Shown here piece after piece: positions 26,122-34,245 of a stretch of 47,425 nucleotides of DNA. The DNA is from Caulobacter sp. CCH9-E1 (GTDB lineage: Bacteria; Pseudomonadota; Alphaproteobacteria; Caulobacterales; Caulobacteraceae). Under the pieces are notes generated by a model, which saw only the letters and a program-made list of their open reading frames with translations, did no database searches and was not told the DNA's origin. The first letter of the stretch is position 1; every line of letters starts with the position of its first letter. The position numbers were made by a program, and so were the translations under genes. Where the stretch lies: assembly GCF_001556515.1 (NCBI RefSeq), contig NZ_LSJA01000315.1:1-47425 (forward strand), written 5' to 3'.

Positions 26122-27032
26122 TCGTCCAGGTCGAACGGCAGCTCGTTCTGGTCGCTGGGGGTCTCGCGACGCGCCTTGGAGACCGGCTTGTAGACGGGTT
26201 CTGGCGGCGGCGGAGATGGCTCCGGCAAATCTTCATCGTCGTCCCAGGGGGGATCGTCGAACATGTCCGGCTCGTCCGATCGGGCGCGCGCCGGCGCCGG
26301 GCGCGCCACCTGATCGAACGAGGAGTGCCGCGCCGATGGCGAGGGCGTCGGCGGGGCGGCAGCGGGCTCCGCTGCGGCGAACATCTCTTCGTCCGCCTCC
26401 TCCTCCTCGAAAGCGTCAAGGGCGGGCGGCGGCGCCGTCCGAGCTGGCTCGGGCTGTGGCGGCGGCGCCGTGACCGCGACGGGCGCGGCCTTGTCCGGAC
26501 GCGGCGGCAGCGGCCGACGGACGATGGCCTCGCAACGGGCCAGCCAGCGGTTGGCTTCCTGCACCAGCTCGCCGGCCGAGCGGCTTTCGCGGCGCTGCTC
26601 GTCGCCCGGCGCCCAAAGCTCGAGCGTGAAGTCCGGATGGCGCGGGTCGTCGAAGACGAGGCGCAGGGTGACGGTGTCGGCCTGGGGCGACATGTGGTCG
26701 ATGGCGCGGCGGCCTTCGCCCCGGAAGACCCGGCCCATCACATGGTTGTCGACCAGTAGTTCGGCGCCGGTCAGCTCGTCCAGGCGATAGACCAGGCACC
26801 AGCCGCCGCGGTCCCAGGTCACAGCCAGAAGATTGGTCGAGAAGGAGAAGCCCGCGCCACGGCCGCGTCCGCGCGCGACGATCACGCCCTCGGGCTCGCT
26901 CTTGAGCACATTGCGCAGGGCCCGGCGGATCCGCCGGTCCTCGTCGCCGTACCAGATGGCGAAGCTACCCATGAACGTCACCGCCGTGCCGGCGATGGCC
27001 ACGAACAGCAAAAGACGCGCGAGTTCGCTCAT
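26118..27032 (-). CDS. Membrane-anchored protein with acidic Pro-rich tail, unknown function
   Basis: A 304-aa protein with one N-terminal membrane segment (LARLLLFVAIAGTAVTFMGSFAIWY). A cytosolic beta-rich domain (VIVARGRGRGAGFSFSTNLLAVTWDRGGWCLVYRLDELTGAELLVDN, then TVTLRLVFDDPRHPDFTLELW) runs to about residue 170. A long disordered Pro/Ala/Glu/Asp tail follows (residues about 180-304), ending in NELPFDLDD. The tail could be an interaction segment; QNELPFDL also resembles beta-clamp or SSB-type short linear motifs, but that is only a resemblance. I do not recognise the family. Confidence 0.72.
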   Translation of the reverse strand: MSELARLLLFVAIAGTAVTFMGSFAIWYGDEDRRIRRALRNVLKSEPEGVIVARGRGRGAGFSFSTNLLAVTWDRGGWCLVYRLDELTGAELLVDNHVMGRVFRGEGRRAIDHMSPQADTVTLRLVFDDPRHPDFTLELWAPGDEQRRESRSAGELVQEANRWLARCEAIVRRPLPPRPDKAAPVAVTAPPPQPEPARTAPPPALDAFEEEEADEEMFAAAEPAAAPPTPSPSARHSSFDQVARPAPARARSDEPDMFDDPPWDDDEDLPEPSPPPPEPVYKPVSKARRETPSDQNELPFDLDD

Positions 27033-27098
27033 GCGCGCCAGACTAGCGGCGCTTGCGATTCCCGCCCAGAGGGGCGGCCAAAGGGGCGGAAACTCGCA

Positions 27099-27887
27099 TC
27101 AGATCCGGAAGTGGCCGACGACCGGCACGTGGTCTGACGGCTTTTCCTTGTCGCGCTCGTCGCGGTGGATGACCACGTTTTCGAGGCGGTCGGCCGCTTG
27201 CGGCGAAAGCAGCAGGTGATCGATGCGGATCCCCAGGTTCCGCTGCCAGGCGCCGGCCTGATAGTCCCAGAAGGTGTAGCCGCCCGGCGCGCCGTCGGCC
27301 TGCATGTAGGCGTCGGACAGGCCCAGGTTCTTCAAGGCGCGGAAGGCGGCGCGGCTTTCGGGGCGGAACAAGGCGTCGCCCAGCCAGGCGTCGGGATTGG
27401 CGACGTCCTGGGCCTCGGGGATGACATTGTAGTCGCCGGCGATGACCAGCGGCTCCTCGAAGGCCAGCAGGCCTTGGGCGTGGGCGTGCAAGCGGCGCAT
27501 CCAGGCCAGCTTGTAGTCGAACTTCTCGGTTCCGATCGGATTGCCGTTGGGCAGGTAGATGCCGGCGACGCGGAAGGGCGTCGGCGCGCCGATCACCGCC
27601 TCGACATAGCGGGCCTGCTCATCCACCTCGTCCTCTGACAGGAACGGCAGGCCCTTGCGGACGTCCTCGACCGGGAACTTCGAGAGCAGGGCGACGCCGT
27701 TATAGGTCTTCTGGCCGTGGACGACGACGTTGTAGCCCAGGCGTTCGAAGGCCTCGGACGGGAACTTCTCGTCGACGCACTTGATCTCCTGCAGCACCGC
27801 GACGTCGGGCGCCTCGGCCTCGAACCAGCCCAGAACGCGCTCCAGGCGGGCGTTGACCGAATTGACGTTCCAGGTGGCGATGCGCAT
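27099..27887 (-). CDS. xthA: Exodeoxyribonuclease III
   Basis: A 262-aa AP endonuclease/3'-5' exonuclease of base excision repair. Catalytic landmarks are all visible: MRIATWNVNSVNARL (Asn7), VLQEIKC (Glu34 metal ligand), VIAGDYNVIPEAQDV (Asp/Asn), RIDHLLLS and the terminal SDHVPVVGHF (catalytic Asp-His). Length is normal for the family. The gene lies upstream of a REP-like palindrome and the erpA gene, all on the minus strand side. Confidence 0.95.
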   Translation of the reverse strand: MRIATWNVNSVNARLERVLGWFEAEAPDVAVLQEIKCVDEKFPSEAFERLGYNVVVHGQKTYNGVALLSKFPVEDVRKGLPFLSEDEVDEQARYVEAVIGAPTPFRVAGIYLPNGNPIGTEKFDYKLAWMRRLHAHAQGLLAFEEPLVIAGDYNVIPEAQDVANPDAWLGDALFRPESRAAFRALKNLGLSDAYMQADGAPGGYTFWDYQAGAWQRNLGIRIDHLLLSPQAADRLENVVIHRDERDKEKPSDHVPVVGHFRI

Positions 27888-27990
27888 CGAGAGCTCCAGA
27901 CTTGAGTCCGGAAGCTAGGGCCCCAGGCGGAGCGGCTCAAGCGCTGCTTGGCGTTTGATTCAGACCCGATCAACCGAGGTTGTTGCCCGT

Positions 27991-28056
27991 GTCATCCCGG
28001 CCGAAGCGAAGCACTCCCTGGGTCCCGGATAGCCTCTGCGAGGCTTCCGGGATGAC
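27991..28056. repeat. REP-like palindromic element with GTCATCCCGG termini
   Basis: A 66-bp element bounded by the inverted repeats GTCATCCCGG (27991-28000) and CCGGGATGAC (28047-28056). Positions 28016-28057 are identical, in reverse orientation, to 47372-47413. It lies in the 206-bp gap between xthA and erpA, downstream of erpA on the minus strand, where such elements can act as transcript 3'-end stabilisers. Confidence 0.85.
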
Positions 28057-28093
28057 AGGAGTTATGAGCTGTGAACCCTGGAGCTCGCCGAGC

Positions 28094-28426
28094 TTAGATC
28101 GAGAAGCTGACGCCGCAGCCGCAGCTGGACTTTGCGTTGGGGTTGCGCACCCGGAACTCCGCGCCGGCCAGTTCGTCGACGAAGTCGATCTCCGAGCCCT
28201 TCAGCAAGGCCAGGGACACCACGTCCACCAGGGCCGCGGCCCCGTCGCGCTCGACCTTCAGATCGTCTTCCTCGGCGGTGTCGACTAGGTCGAAGCGGTA
28301 CTGGAAGCCCGAGCAGCCGCCACCGTCCACCGCGATGCGCAGCATCAGCGGGCGGCCTTCGCTCTCGCCAATGGCCTTGATCCGACGAGCGGCGTTTTCG
28401 GAAAGCGTTAAGTCTGTTTGGGTCAT
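28094..28426 (-). CDS. erpA: Iron-sulfur cluster insertion protein ErpA (A-type carrier)
   Basis: A 110-aa A-type Fe-S carrier of the HesB/IscA/ErpA family. The three cluster-binding cysteines are present: Cys38 in DGGGCSGFQY, and Cys102 and Cys104 in the terminal SSCGCGVSF. It hands Fe-S clusters to apo-enzymes such as IspG/IspH. It is divergent from dgt with 88 bp between the starts, an order common in alphaproteobacteria. ErpA is favoured over IscA/SufA because of this position and the absence of isc/suf genes nearby. Confidence 0.9.
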   Translation of the reverse strand: MTQTDLTLSENAARRIKAIGESEGRPLMLRIAVDGGGCSGFQYRFDLVDTAEEDDLKVERDGAAALVDVVSLALLKGSEIDFVDELAGAEFRVRNPNAKSSCGCGVSFSI

Positions 28427-28514
28427 GGCTGTGGAAAAGTCACCTTCGCCCTATATGAGGGTGTCGCGGCCTCTTCGGAAGGGGCCAAATCGACCAACGC
28501 GATAAAGGCGGTTT

Positions 28515-29699
28515 ATGTCTCAGGTCCCGTACTTCGTCCCGCGCGCGCCGTACGCCGAAGATCCGTTCAAGTCGAAGGGCCGTCGCTTCAAGGAAGACGA
28601 GAGCCGCACCCGGACCCCGTTCGCCCGCGATCGCGACCGCATCATCCATACCTCGGCCTTCCGCCGCCTGAAGGAGAAGACCCAGGTCTTCGTGGCGCAC
28701 GAGGGCGACAACTTTCGCACCCGCCTGACCCACTCGCTGGAAGTGGCGCAGGTGGCGCGCTCGCTGGCGACGGCCCTGGGCCTCGACAGCGATCTGGCCG
28801 AGACCATCGCCCTGGGCCACGACCTGGGCCACCCGCCGTTCGGCCATGCCGGCGAGGACGAGCTTGAGATCCAGATGCGCGACTACGGCGGTTTCGACCA
28901 CAACGTCCAGACGTTCCGGGTCGTGACCGAGCTGGAGCATCGCTATCCGGACTTTCTGGGTTTGAACCTGACCTGGGAGACCCTGGAAGGGATCATCAAG
29001 CACAACGGCCCGGTGACCAATAAGCTGGGCAAGCCGTCCTGGAAGGCGATCTCCAAGTACGACAACGAATACGAGCTGGGCCTGGACAGCTGGGCCTCGG
29101 CCGAGGCCCAGGTGGCGGCCCTGGCCGACGACATCGCCTACAACAACCACGACGTGGACGACGGCGTGACCGCCGGTCTCTTCACCCTGGACGAGCTGAT
29201 GGACGTGCCGCTGATCGGCCCGATCCTGTTCGCGGTGAAAAGCGAGCGGCCCGACCTCGACCCGCGCCTCACCCACCTGGAAGCCGTGCGCCGCATGATC
29301 GGGGCGATGGTCGACGACGTGATGGGCGAGACCCTGCAGCGCGCCGCCGCCAGCGGCGTCCAATCGGCCGACGACGTGCGGGCCCTGGACCACGCCCTGG
29401 TCGCCTTCTCGCCGGACATGGCCGAGGACCTGGCCCGCCTGCGCTCGTTCCTCTACGAGCGCATGTACCGCCACTGGCGCGTCAATCGCACGCGCAGTCA
29501 GGCCCGCCGTATTCTCGGCGAAATGTTCGCGCTATTCCTCAAGGAGCCGGAGGTCCTCCCGACCTACTGGTTCGCCAAGTCGCAGAACCGCGACGAAGCG
29601 GGCAGGGCGCGCGTGGTGTGCGACTACATCGCGGGCATGACCGACCGTTTCGCGATAGAAGAGCACCGCAAGCTGTTTCATCTCGACGTCTGGAACTAG
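28515..29699 (+). CDS. dgt: Deoxyguanosinetriphosphate triphosphohydrolase-like protein
   Basis: A 394-aa HD-domain dNTPase that removes tripolyphosphate from dNTPs. The family start [32 protein letters not shown] leads into the HD site: [15 protein letters not shown] (first His) and [20 protein letters not shown] (HD pair, near residues 100-113). The later Asp is in [16 protein letters not shown]. Length fits the short-form dgt family of alphaproteobacteria. Divergent from erpA. Confidence 0.95.
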   Translation: MSQVPYFVPRAPYAEDPFKSKGRRFKEDESRTRTPFARDRDRIIHTSAFRRLKEKTQVFVAHEGDNFRTRLTHSLEVAQVARSLATALGLDSDLAETIALGHDLGHPPFGHAGEDELEIQMRDYGGFDHNVQTFRVVTELEHRYPDFLGLNLTWETLEGIIKHNGPVTNKLGKPSWKAISKYDNEYELGLDSWASAEAQVAALADDIAYNNHDVDDGVTAGLFTLDELMDVPLIGPILFAVKSERPDLDPRLTHLEAVRRMIGAMVDDVMGETLQRAAASGVQSADDVRALDHALVAFSPDMAEDLARLRSFLYERMYRHWRVNRTRSQARRILGEMFALFLKEPEVLPTYWFAKSQNRDEAGRARVVCDYIAGMTDRFAIEEHRKLFHLDVWN

Positions 29700-29746
29700 G
29701 CTTCCTGAGCTTCGGGGCGGAGCGGCTGGGCGAGTTCGCCTCATCC

Positions 29747-29767
29747 GCATTCACGCGGCGCGAATGC
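29747..29767. other. Inverted repeat in the dgt-ftsN gap
   Basis: GCATTC-N9-GAATGC in the 163-bp non-coding gap. The rest of the gap shows no ORF and no strong promoter. In many alphaproteobacteria argS is found at this location; there is no trace of it here. Confidence 0.4.
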
Positions 29768-29862
29768 TTCTGGGACGGCGCGGGCTTGGGGTAACCTAAA
29801 GGCCGGCGCGTCCGATTCGAGGCCTTCGATCCGCGCCCCGAGTTTTTGGAGCTTAGCCTAAG

Positions 29863-30648
29863 ATGTCCGATCCGCACCGCGGGGCCTATACGCCGCCCAC
29901 CGACGCGCCTCTGTCGTTCGACGCGCGTCAGCCCGTGCGCGGCGCGCGCCCGCTGCCCATGACCCTGATCATCAGCGCGGTGGTGCTGGTCACCCTGGTG
30001 GTCGGCGTGGCCCTGGTCTATCGCGGCGGCATCCGCGACCCGAATGCCCCGCCGCCCGCGGTCGGGACGCAGGTCGCTGAGATGAAGGCTCCGCCGCCGG
30101 CCAACAGCCAGCCGCAGGACCCGGCCGCCGGCCTGCAGATCTATCACAGCGAGGATGCCCAGCCCTCGGCGACCTTCGCCGCGCCGCCCGAGACGCCGCA
30201 GCCGCGTCCGGCCGTTCCGCTGCCGACCGCGCCGGTGCAGACCGCCGCCCTGCCGCCGGCCAAGCCCGCCGCCGCCGCGCCGACCATCGAGTCGCTGGCG
30301 ACCGACGCCGTGGCGCCCAAGCCCGCGCCGAAGCCTGTCCAGGTCGCGGCCGCCACCCCCGCGCCGAAGCCCGTCGCCGCCGCGCCCAAGCCCGCCGCGA
30401 CCGCGACGGGTCCCGCCTCGGTGCAGATCGGCGCGCTGTCCTCGCCGGCCCTGGCCGACAAGGCCTGGACCGACGCCGTGCGTCTGGCCCCCGGCCTCGC
30501 CGCTGGCAAGGGCAAGAAGGTCGAGGCCATCGACAAGAACGGCGCCACCCTCTACCGCACCTCGGTCACCGGCTTCCCGAACCGCGAAGCCGCCAAGGCC
30601 TTCTGCGAGGCGATCTCCGCCTCGGGCAAGTCCTGCTTCGTCAAATGA
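29863..30648 (+). CDS. ftsN: Cell division protein FtsN (SPOR domain)
   Basis: A 261-aa bitopic protein: a short cytosolic N-terminus (MSDPHRGAYTPPTDAPLSFDARQ), one membrane segment (PMTLIISAVVLVTLVVGVALVYRG, about residues 33-55), a long Pro/Ala-rich periplasmic linker, and a C-terminal SPOR domain from about residue 185 (ASVQIGALSSPALADKAWTDAV to EAISASGKSCFVK). This is the arrangement and sequence style of the Caulobacter FtsN, which activates septal wall synthesis and binds denuded glycan through SPOR. It overlaps nagZ by ATGA and lies about 9 kb from dipM, another division factor. Confidence 0.88.
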   Translation: MSDPHRGAYTPPTDAPLSFDARQPVRGARPLPMTLIISAVVLVTLVVGVALVYRGGIRDPNAPPPAVGTQVAEMKAPPPANSQPQDPAAGLQIYHSEDAQPSATFAAPPETPQPRPAVPLPTAPVQTAALPPAKPAAAAPTIESLATDAVAPKPAPKPVQVAAATPAPKPVAAAPKPAATATGPASVQIGALSSPALADKAWTDAVRLAPGLAAGKGKKVEAIDKNGATLYRTSVTGFPNREAAKAFCEAISASGKSCFVK

Positions 30649-31682
30649 GCCTGCTGATGGGCGCCTCTTCCGCCGCCATTCTCGGCTGCGCCGGGACCAC
30701 GCTGACGGCTGAGGAGGCCGCTTTCTTCAGGGACGTGAAGCCCTGGGGCTTCATCCTGTTCAAGCGCAACATCGCCGACCCGAACCAGGTGCGCGCCTTG
30801 ACGGCCGCCCTGCGCGAGACGGTGGGGCGGCCCGACGCGCCGATCCTGATCGACCAGGAGGGCGGCCGCGTCGCCCGCCTGCAGCCGCCGCACTGGCGGA
30901 CCTATCCGCCCGGCCGCGCCTATGGCGAGCTGGTCGCCAACGATCCGCTGGTCGCGCGTGAAGTCACCCGTCTTGGCGCGCGACTGATCGCCCACGACCT
31001 GCATGCCCTCGGCATCAACGTCGACTGCGTGCCGGTCTTGGACGTGCCCGACCCGCAAGGCCATGAGATCATCGGCGACCGCGCCTATGGCGACACGCCC
31101 GAGCAGGTGGCGACCCTGGGCCGCGCGGCGGCCGAAGGGCTGCTGGCCGGCGGCGTCCTGCCGATCATCAAGCACATCCCCGGCCACGGCCGCGCAATGG
31201 CCGACAGCCACCTGGAGCTGCCGGTCGTCAAGGCCAAGCTGGACGAGCTGGACGCCCGCGACTTCGCGCCGTTCCGGGTGCTGTCCGACATGCCGATGGC
31301 GATGACGGCCCACGTCGTCTACACGGCCATCGACCGTAAGAACCCCGCGACCACCTCGAAGAAGGTGATCAAGAAGATCATCCGCGACTCCATGGGCTTC
31401 GACGGACTTCTGATGAGCGACGACCTGTCGATGAAGGCGCTGTCGGGAGACTTCAAGCAGCGCGCCAAGGACAGCCTGTCGGCTGGCTGCGACGTCGTCC
31501 TGCACTGCAATGGCGACATGGCCGAGATGAAGGCCGTGATGTCGGGAGTCGGCAAGATGTCCAAGGAGGCCCGCCGGCGGGCCCAGGCGGTCATGAACCG
31601 CCTGGTCAAGGTTCCCGAGCCCCTCGACGTCGCCGAGGCCCGGGCCCGCTTCGACGCGGCGTTTGACGGAAAGTACGCTTGA
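30645..31682 (+). CDS. nagZ: Beta-N-acetylhexosaminidase NagZ
   Basis: A 345-aa GH3 glycosidase that releases GlcNAc from anhydromuropeptides in cytosolic wall recycling. Family marks: GFILFKRNI, ILIDQEGGRVARL, the catalytic acid/base loop IIKHIPGHGRAMADSHLELP (about residues 175-194), and the nucleophile Asp in GLLMSDDLSMKAL (near residue 257). There is no lasting signal peptide pattern despite a hydrophobic start. It overlaps ftsN (ATGA) and scpA (TTGA), so translation is coupled along this stretch. Confidence 0.95.
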   Translation: MSLLMGASSAAILGCAGTTLTAEEAAFFRDVKPWGFILFKRNIADPNQVRALTAALRETVGRPDAPILIDQEGGRVARLQPPHWRTYPPGRAYGELVANDPLVAREVTRLGARLIAHDLHALGINVDCVPVLDVPDPQGHEIIGDRAYGDTPEQVATLGRAAAEGLLAGGVLPIIKHIPGHGRAMADSHLELPVVKAKLDELDARDFAPFRVLSDMPMAMTAHVVYTAIDRKNPATTSKKVIKKIIRDSMGFDGLLMSDDLSMKALSGDFKQRAKDSLSAGCDVVLHCNGDMAEMKAVMSGVGKMSKEARRRAQAVMNRLVKVPEPLDVAEARARFDAAFDGKYA

Positions 31683-32503
31683 GCACGGGCTTTCAGCCCA
31701 CATTCGACTTCGAGGCCGCCAACGAGGCGGCCGAAGACGGCGCCGCGCTGGTCATCGACATCGACGGCTACGAAGGCCCGCTGCACGTGCTGCTGGCGCT
31801 GGCCCGTAACCAGAAGGTCGATCTGCTGCAGCTGTCGATCACGCGCCTAGCCGAGCAGTATCTGGCCTTTGTTCAGCAAGCCCGCCGCGTGCGCTTCGCC
31901 CTGGCGGCCGACTATCTCGTGATGGCCGCCTGGCTGGCCTACCTCAAGTCCCGCCTGCTGCTGCCCAAGCCCGAGCAGCCGAAGGCCGAGGAGCCGCCGG
32001 CCGAGGAGATGGCGGCCCAACTGGCCTTCCGCCTGGCCAAGCTGGACGTCATGCGCAAGGCCGTCGAGGCCCTGAAGGAGCGGCCTATCCTGGGCCAGGA
32101 CGTCTTCATGCGCGGCGACCCTGAGGCGGTGAAGATCGTCTCCTCGACGCGGCTGGAAGGCGACCTCTACGGGCTGATGAGCGCCTATATCGAGCAGCGC
32201 AAGCGCGAGCACAGCCGCCACTACGCCCCGCGCCCGCCGACCGCCTATCCGCTGGAAGACGCCCGCGATCGCCTGCGCGGCCTGTTGCCGAAGATGGAGG
32301 ACTGGACGGTCCTGTCGTCGGTCGCCCCGATCGAGCAGGCGCTGGAGGACGACGATGGGCCCACGCCCGCCTCGTACCTGGCCTCGACGCTTTCGGCCTC
32401 GCTGGAGCTGGTCAAGGAAGGCGTGCTGGAGGCGCGCCAGCTTGAGCATTTCAAGGACATCTACTTGCGCGCGCGGGCCGAGCCGCTGGAGGCGGACGCG
32501 TGA
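31679..32503 (+). CDS. scpA: Segregation and condensation protein ScpA
   Basis: A 274-aa kleisin subunit of the SMC-ScpAB condensin. The N-terminal LVIDIDGYEGPLHVLLALARNQKVDLLQLSITRLAEQYL is the SMC-neck-binding helical domain. Middle segments bind ScpB, and the C-terminal part (LVKEGVLEARQLEHFKDIYLRA) is the winged helix. The start is TTG 31679, overlapping the nagZ stop (TTGA). The natural partner scpB follows after a 157-bp palindromic insertion. Confidence 0.93.
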   Translation: MSTGFQPTFDFEAANEAAEDGAALVIDIDGYEGPLHVLLALARNQKVDLLQLSITRLAEQYLAFVQQARRVRFALAADYLVMAAWLAYLKSRLLLPKPEQPKAEEPPAEEMAAQLAFRLAKLDVMRKAVEALKERPILGQDVFMRGDPEAVKIVSSTRLEGDLYGLMSAYIEQRKREHSRHYAPRPPTAYPLEDARDRLRGLLPKMEDWTVLSSVAPIEQALEDDDGPTPASYLASTLSASLELVKEGVLEARQLEHFKDIYLRARAEPLEADA

Positions 32504-32523
32504 ACTCGCCCATGACTCCGACC

Positions 32524-32641
32524 TCCCCGGCGAATGCCGGGGCCCAGATCGAGCCCACGGCCGTCCCGCGAGAAGGCGAGGCGTTTTCCGCGTCATACCA
32601 GACCGCCCAGTGTGAATCTGGGCCCCGGCATTCGCCGGGGA
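32524..32641. repeat. MITE-like element with 26-bp perfect inverted repeats between scpA and scpB
   Basis: Two perfect 26-bp inverted repeats (32524-32549 and 32616-32641) enclose a 66-bp core. The outer arms contain their own small palindrome, GGCGAATGCC, flanked by CCCC/GGGG. No transposase ORF is present. It lies between scpA and scpB, which are usually adjacent, and ends 20 bp before the scpB start. Confidence 0.85.
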
Positions 32642-32660
32642 AATCGGCTATGGGGGAGGC

Positions 32661-33338
32661 ATGACCACCGAGCTGGATCCTCTCTTCGTCGAGCGCTGCA
32701 TCGAGGCCCTGCTGTTCGCGGCGGCCGAGCCGCTGAGCGACGTCGACCTGGCCAAGCGCCTGCCGGAAGGCGCGGACATCGCCGCCGGGATCGCCAGCCT
32801 GCGCGCGCGCTACGCGGGCAGGGGGATCGAACTGGTCGAGGTGGCCGGGCGCTGGCGGTACCAGACGGCCCATGATCTGGCCTTCCTGATGACGGAGGAG
32901 CGCGAAGAGCCGCGCCGGCTTTCCAAGGCCGCCCAGGAAACCTTGGCCATCGTCGCCTATCACCAGCCGGTCACGCGGGCCGAGATCGAGGCTGTGCGGG
33001 GCGTCCAGGCCAGCCGGGGCACGCTGGACGTGCTCTTGGAGCTGGGCCTGATCCGGATGCGGGGACGTCGCCGCACGCCCGGCCGCCCGGTGACCTTCGG
33101 CACCACCGACGCGTTCCTGGAGCACTATGGTCTCGCCTCGCTGGCCGACCTGCCGGGAATCGCCGAGATGAAGGCCGCGGGCCTTCTGGAGATGAACCTG
33201 CCGCCGGGGTTCAACGTACCGGATCCGCTGGGCTTGCGCGCGGCCGGCGACGAGGAGGATCCGCTGGAACTGGACGACGGCGAGACGCCGGAGTTCGCCC
33301 AGGACTTCCTGGGCGAACCGGAAAAGGCGGACGGCTGA
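32661..33338 (+). CDS. scpB: Segregation and condensation protein ScpB
   Basis: A 225-aa protein with two winged-helix domains: RCIEALLFAAAEPLSDVDLAKRLPEG, then RRLSKAAQETLAIVAYHQPVTRAEIEAVRGVQASRGTLDVLLELGLIRMRGRRRTPGRPVTFGTTDAFLEHYGLASLADLPG. The latter is the strongest family signature. An acidic C-terminus follows. It dimerises and bridges ScpA in the condensin. ATG 32661 is preceded by GGGGGAGG. Separated from scpA by a palindromic element. Confidence 0.95.
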   Translation: MTTELDPLFVERCIEALLFAAAEPLSDVDLAKRLPEGADIAAGIASLRARYAGRGIELVEVAGRWRYQTAHDLAFLMTEEREEPRRLSKAAQETLAIVAYHQPVTRAEIEAVRGVQASRGTLDVLLELGLIRMRGRRRTPGRPVTFGTTDAFLEHYGLASLADLPGIAEMKAAGLLEMNLPPGFNVPDPLGLRAAGDEEDPLELDDGETPEFAQDFLGEPEKADG

Positions 33339-33347
33339 GGCGCCTGT

Positions 33348-33662
33348 CTAGGCCAGGATGTCGGCGACCAGGCCCGTCTGGCCCTTCTTGCCGATGTCGT
33401 TCTGGACCTGCTGCTTGATCATGTCCTGGATCTTGTCCTCGATCTTCTTGCGATCTTCCGTGGACATCGCCTTCACCTGTTCCTCGGTGACGCCGAGCTT
33501 GGCCAGGATCATCGCCCGCATCTTCTCGGCGGGCGACTTGGACTGGAACTTCAGGAATTCGTCCTTGGCCGACGGTTCGCCGATGGACGAAGACGCGGAC
33601 GTGGATGCGGAGACGCCGGCATAGGCGTAGGGCGACGAGTAACCGACCGAGGAAATCGACAT
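33348..33662 (-). CDS. Small conserved protein of unknown function
   Basis: A 104-aa protein starting at ATG 33662, with GGGAG upstream. An N-terminal Ser/Ala/Tyr-rich disordered segment (MSISSVGYSSPYAYAGVSASTSASSS) precedes a charged helical domain (AKDEFLKFQSKSPAEKMRAMILAKLGVTEEQVKAMSTEDRKKIEDKIQDMIKQQVQ). The helical part recalls flagellar or rod-associated small proteins of alphaproteobacteria, without a firm match. Inserted in the opposite direction between scpB and tatA. Confidence 0.72.
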   Translation of the reverse strand: MSISSVGYSSPYAYAGVSASTSASSSIGEPSAKDEFLKFQSKSPAEKMRAMILAKLGVTEEQVKAMSTEDRKKIEDKIQDMIKQQVQNDIGKKGQTGLVADILA

Positions 33663-33933
33663 GTGATGTGCTCCCAAACGCAAGGGGTGCGACATCTTGG
33701 CAAGAAACGCGCCACGGCGAAGACGCCAGGCTTTTCAAAAGCTTGGGTAGCGCGGCATTGCCGCGGAGTCGGTTTGGGCGGTCAAGTTGGCCCAGCAGAA
33801 CCTGCCCAGTCATGTCCGAAACGACGCTTCGGGGCGAGCGATGGTCGGCGGCCCCGCGAGCGCCTATATTCCAGGGCATGTTGTAACGACGCGTCGCAGC
33901 GGCTATCTGGCGCTGTCGCAAGGAGTCTAGGTT
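33663..33933. other. 271-bp divergent region upstream of tatA
   Basis: Non-coding region between the leftward 104-aa gene and tatA. It contains the palindrome GCTTTT-c-AAAAGC at about 33730-33742 and a CTATATTCC stretch near 33870 that could serve as a -10 region for tatA. GAGTC (a GANTC site) lies in the tatA ribosome-binding stretch near 33922. No ORF is convincing. Confidence 0.45.
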
Positions 33934-34158
33934 ATGGGAAGCTTCGGTCCTATCCACTGGATCATCGTCGCCATCGTGGTGCTGCTGCTGTTCGGCGGCC
34001 GCGGCAAGCTGTCGGGCATCATGGGCGACGCGGCCAAGGGCATCCGGGCGTTCAAGGATGGCCTGAAGGACGACACCAGCAGCGAAGTCGCCGATAACAA
34101 GGCCAAGGGCGCGCTGCCGCGCACCGAGGCCGAGGCGGAAGAGCTTCGCAAGTCGTAA
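33934..34158 (+). CDS. tatA: Twin-arginine translocase subunit TatA
   Basis: A 74-aa protein with a single short N-terminal membrane segment ([22 protein letters not shown]), a conserved Phe-Gly hinge ([29 protein letters not shown]), an amphipathic helix and a charged tail. It forms the pore-like oligomer of the Tat pathway. SD is AAGGAG. It is followed by an intrinsic terminator before tatB, which suggests tatA is made in excess. Confidence 0.95.
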   Translation: MGSFGPIHWIIVAIVVLLLFGGRGKLSGIMGDAAKGIRAFKDGLKDDTSSEVADNKAKGALPRTEAEAEELRKS

Positions 34159-34167
34159 GGTTTGAGG

Positions 34168-34194
34168 CGCGCGGGGACGGTCTCCGCGCGTTTT
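34168..34194 (+). terminator. Intrinsic terminator between tatA and tatB
   Basis: The stem CGCGCGGGGA/TCTCCGCGCG (one mismatch) with a 3-nt loop is followed by TTTT. It lies 10 bp after the tatA stop and 52 bp before tatB, so it should act as a partial attenuator within the tat operon. Confidence 0.75.
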
Positions 34195-34245
34195 GGTCCA
34201 CTCTTCCCGGGGGGTCTTGAGGCCCCGCCGCTCTAAGGCGCGTCC

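Noticed and set aside
32504..32660. Small coding ORF between scpA and scpB
   Set aside because: The stretch is explained by a perfect inverted-repeat element; ORFs across it follow the palindrome.
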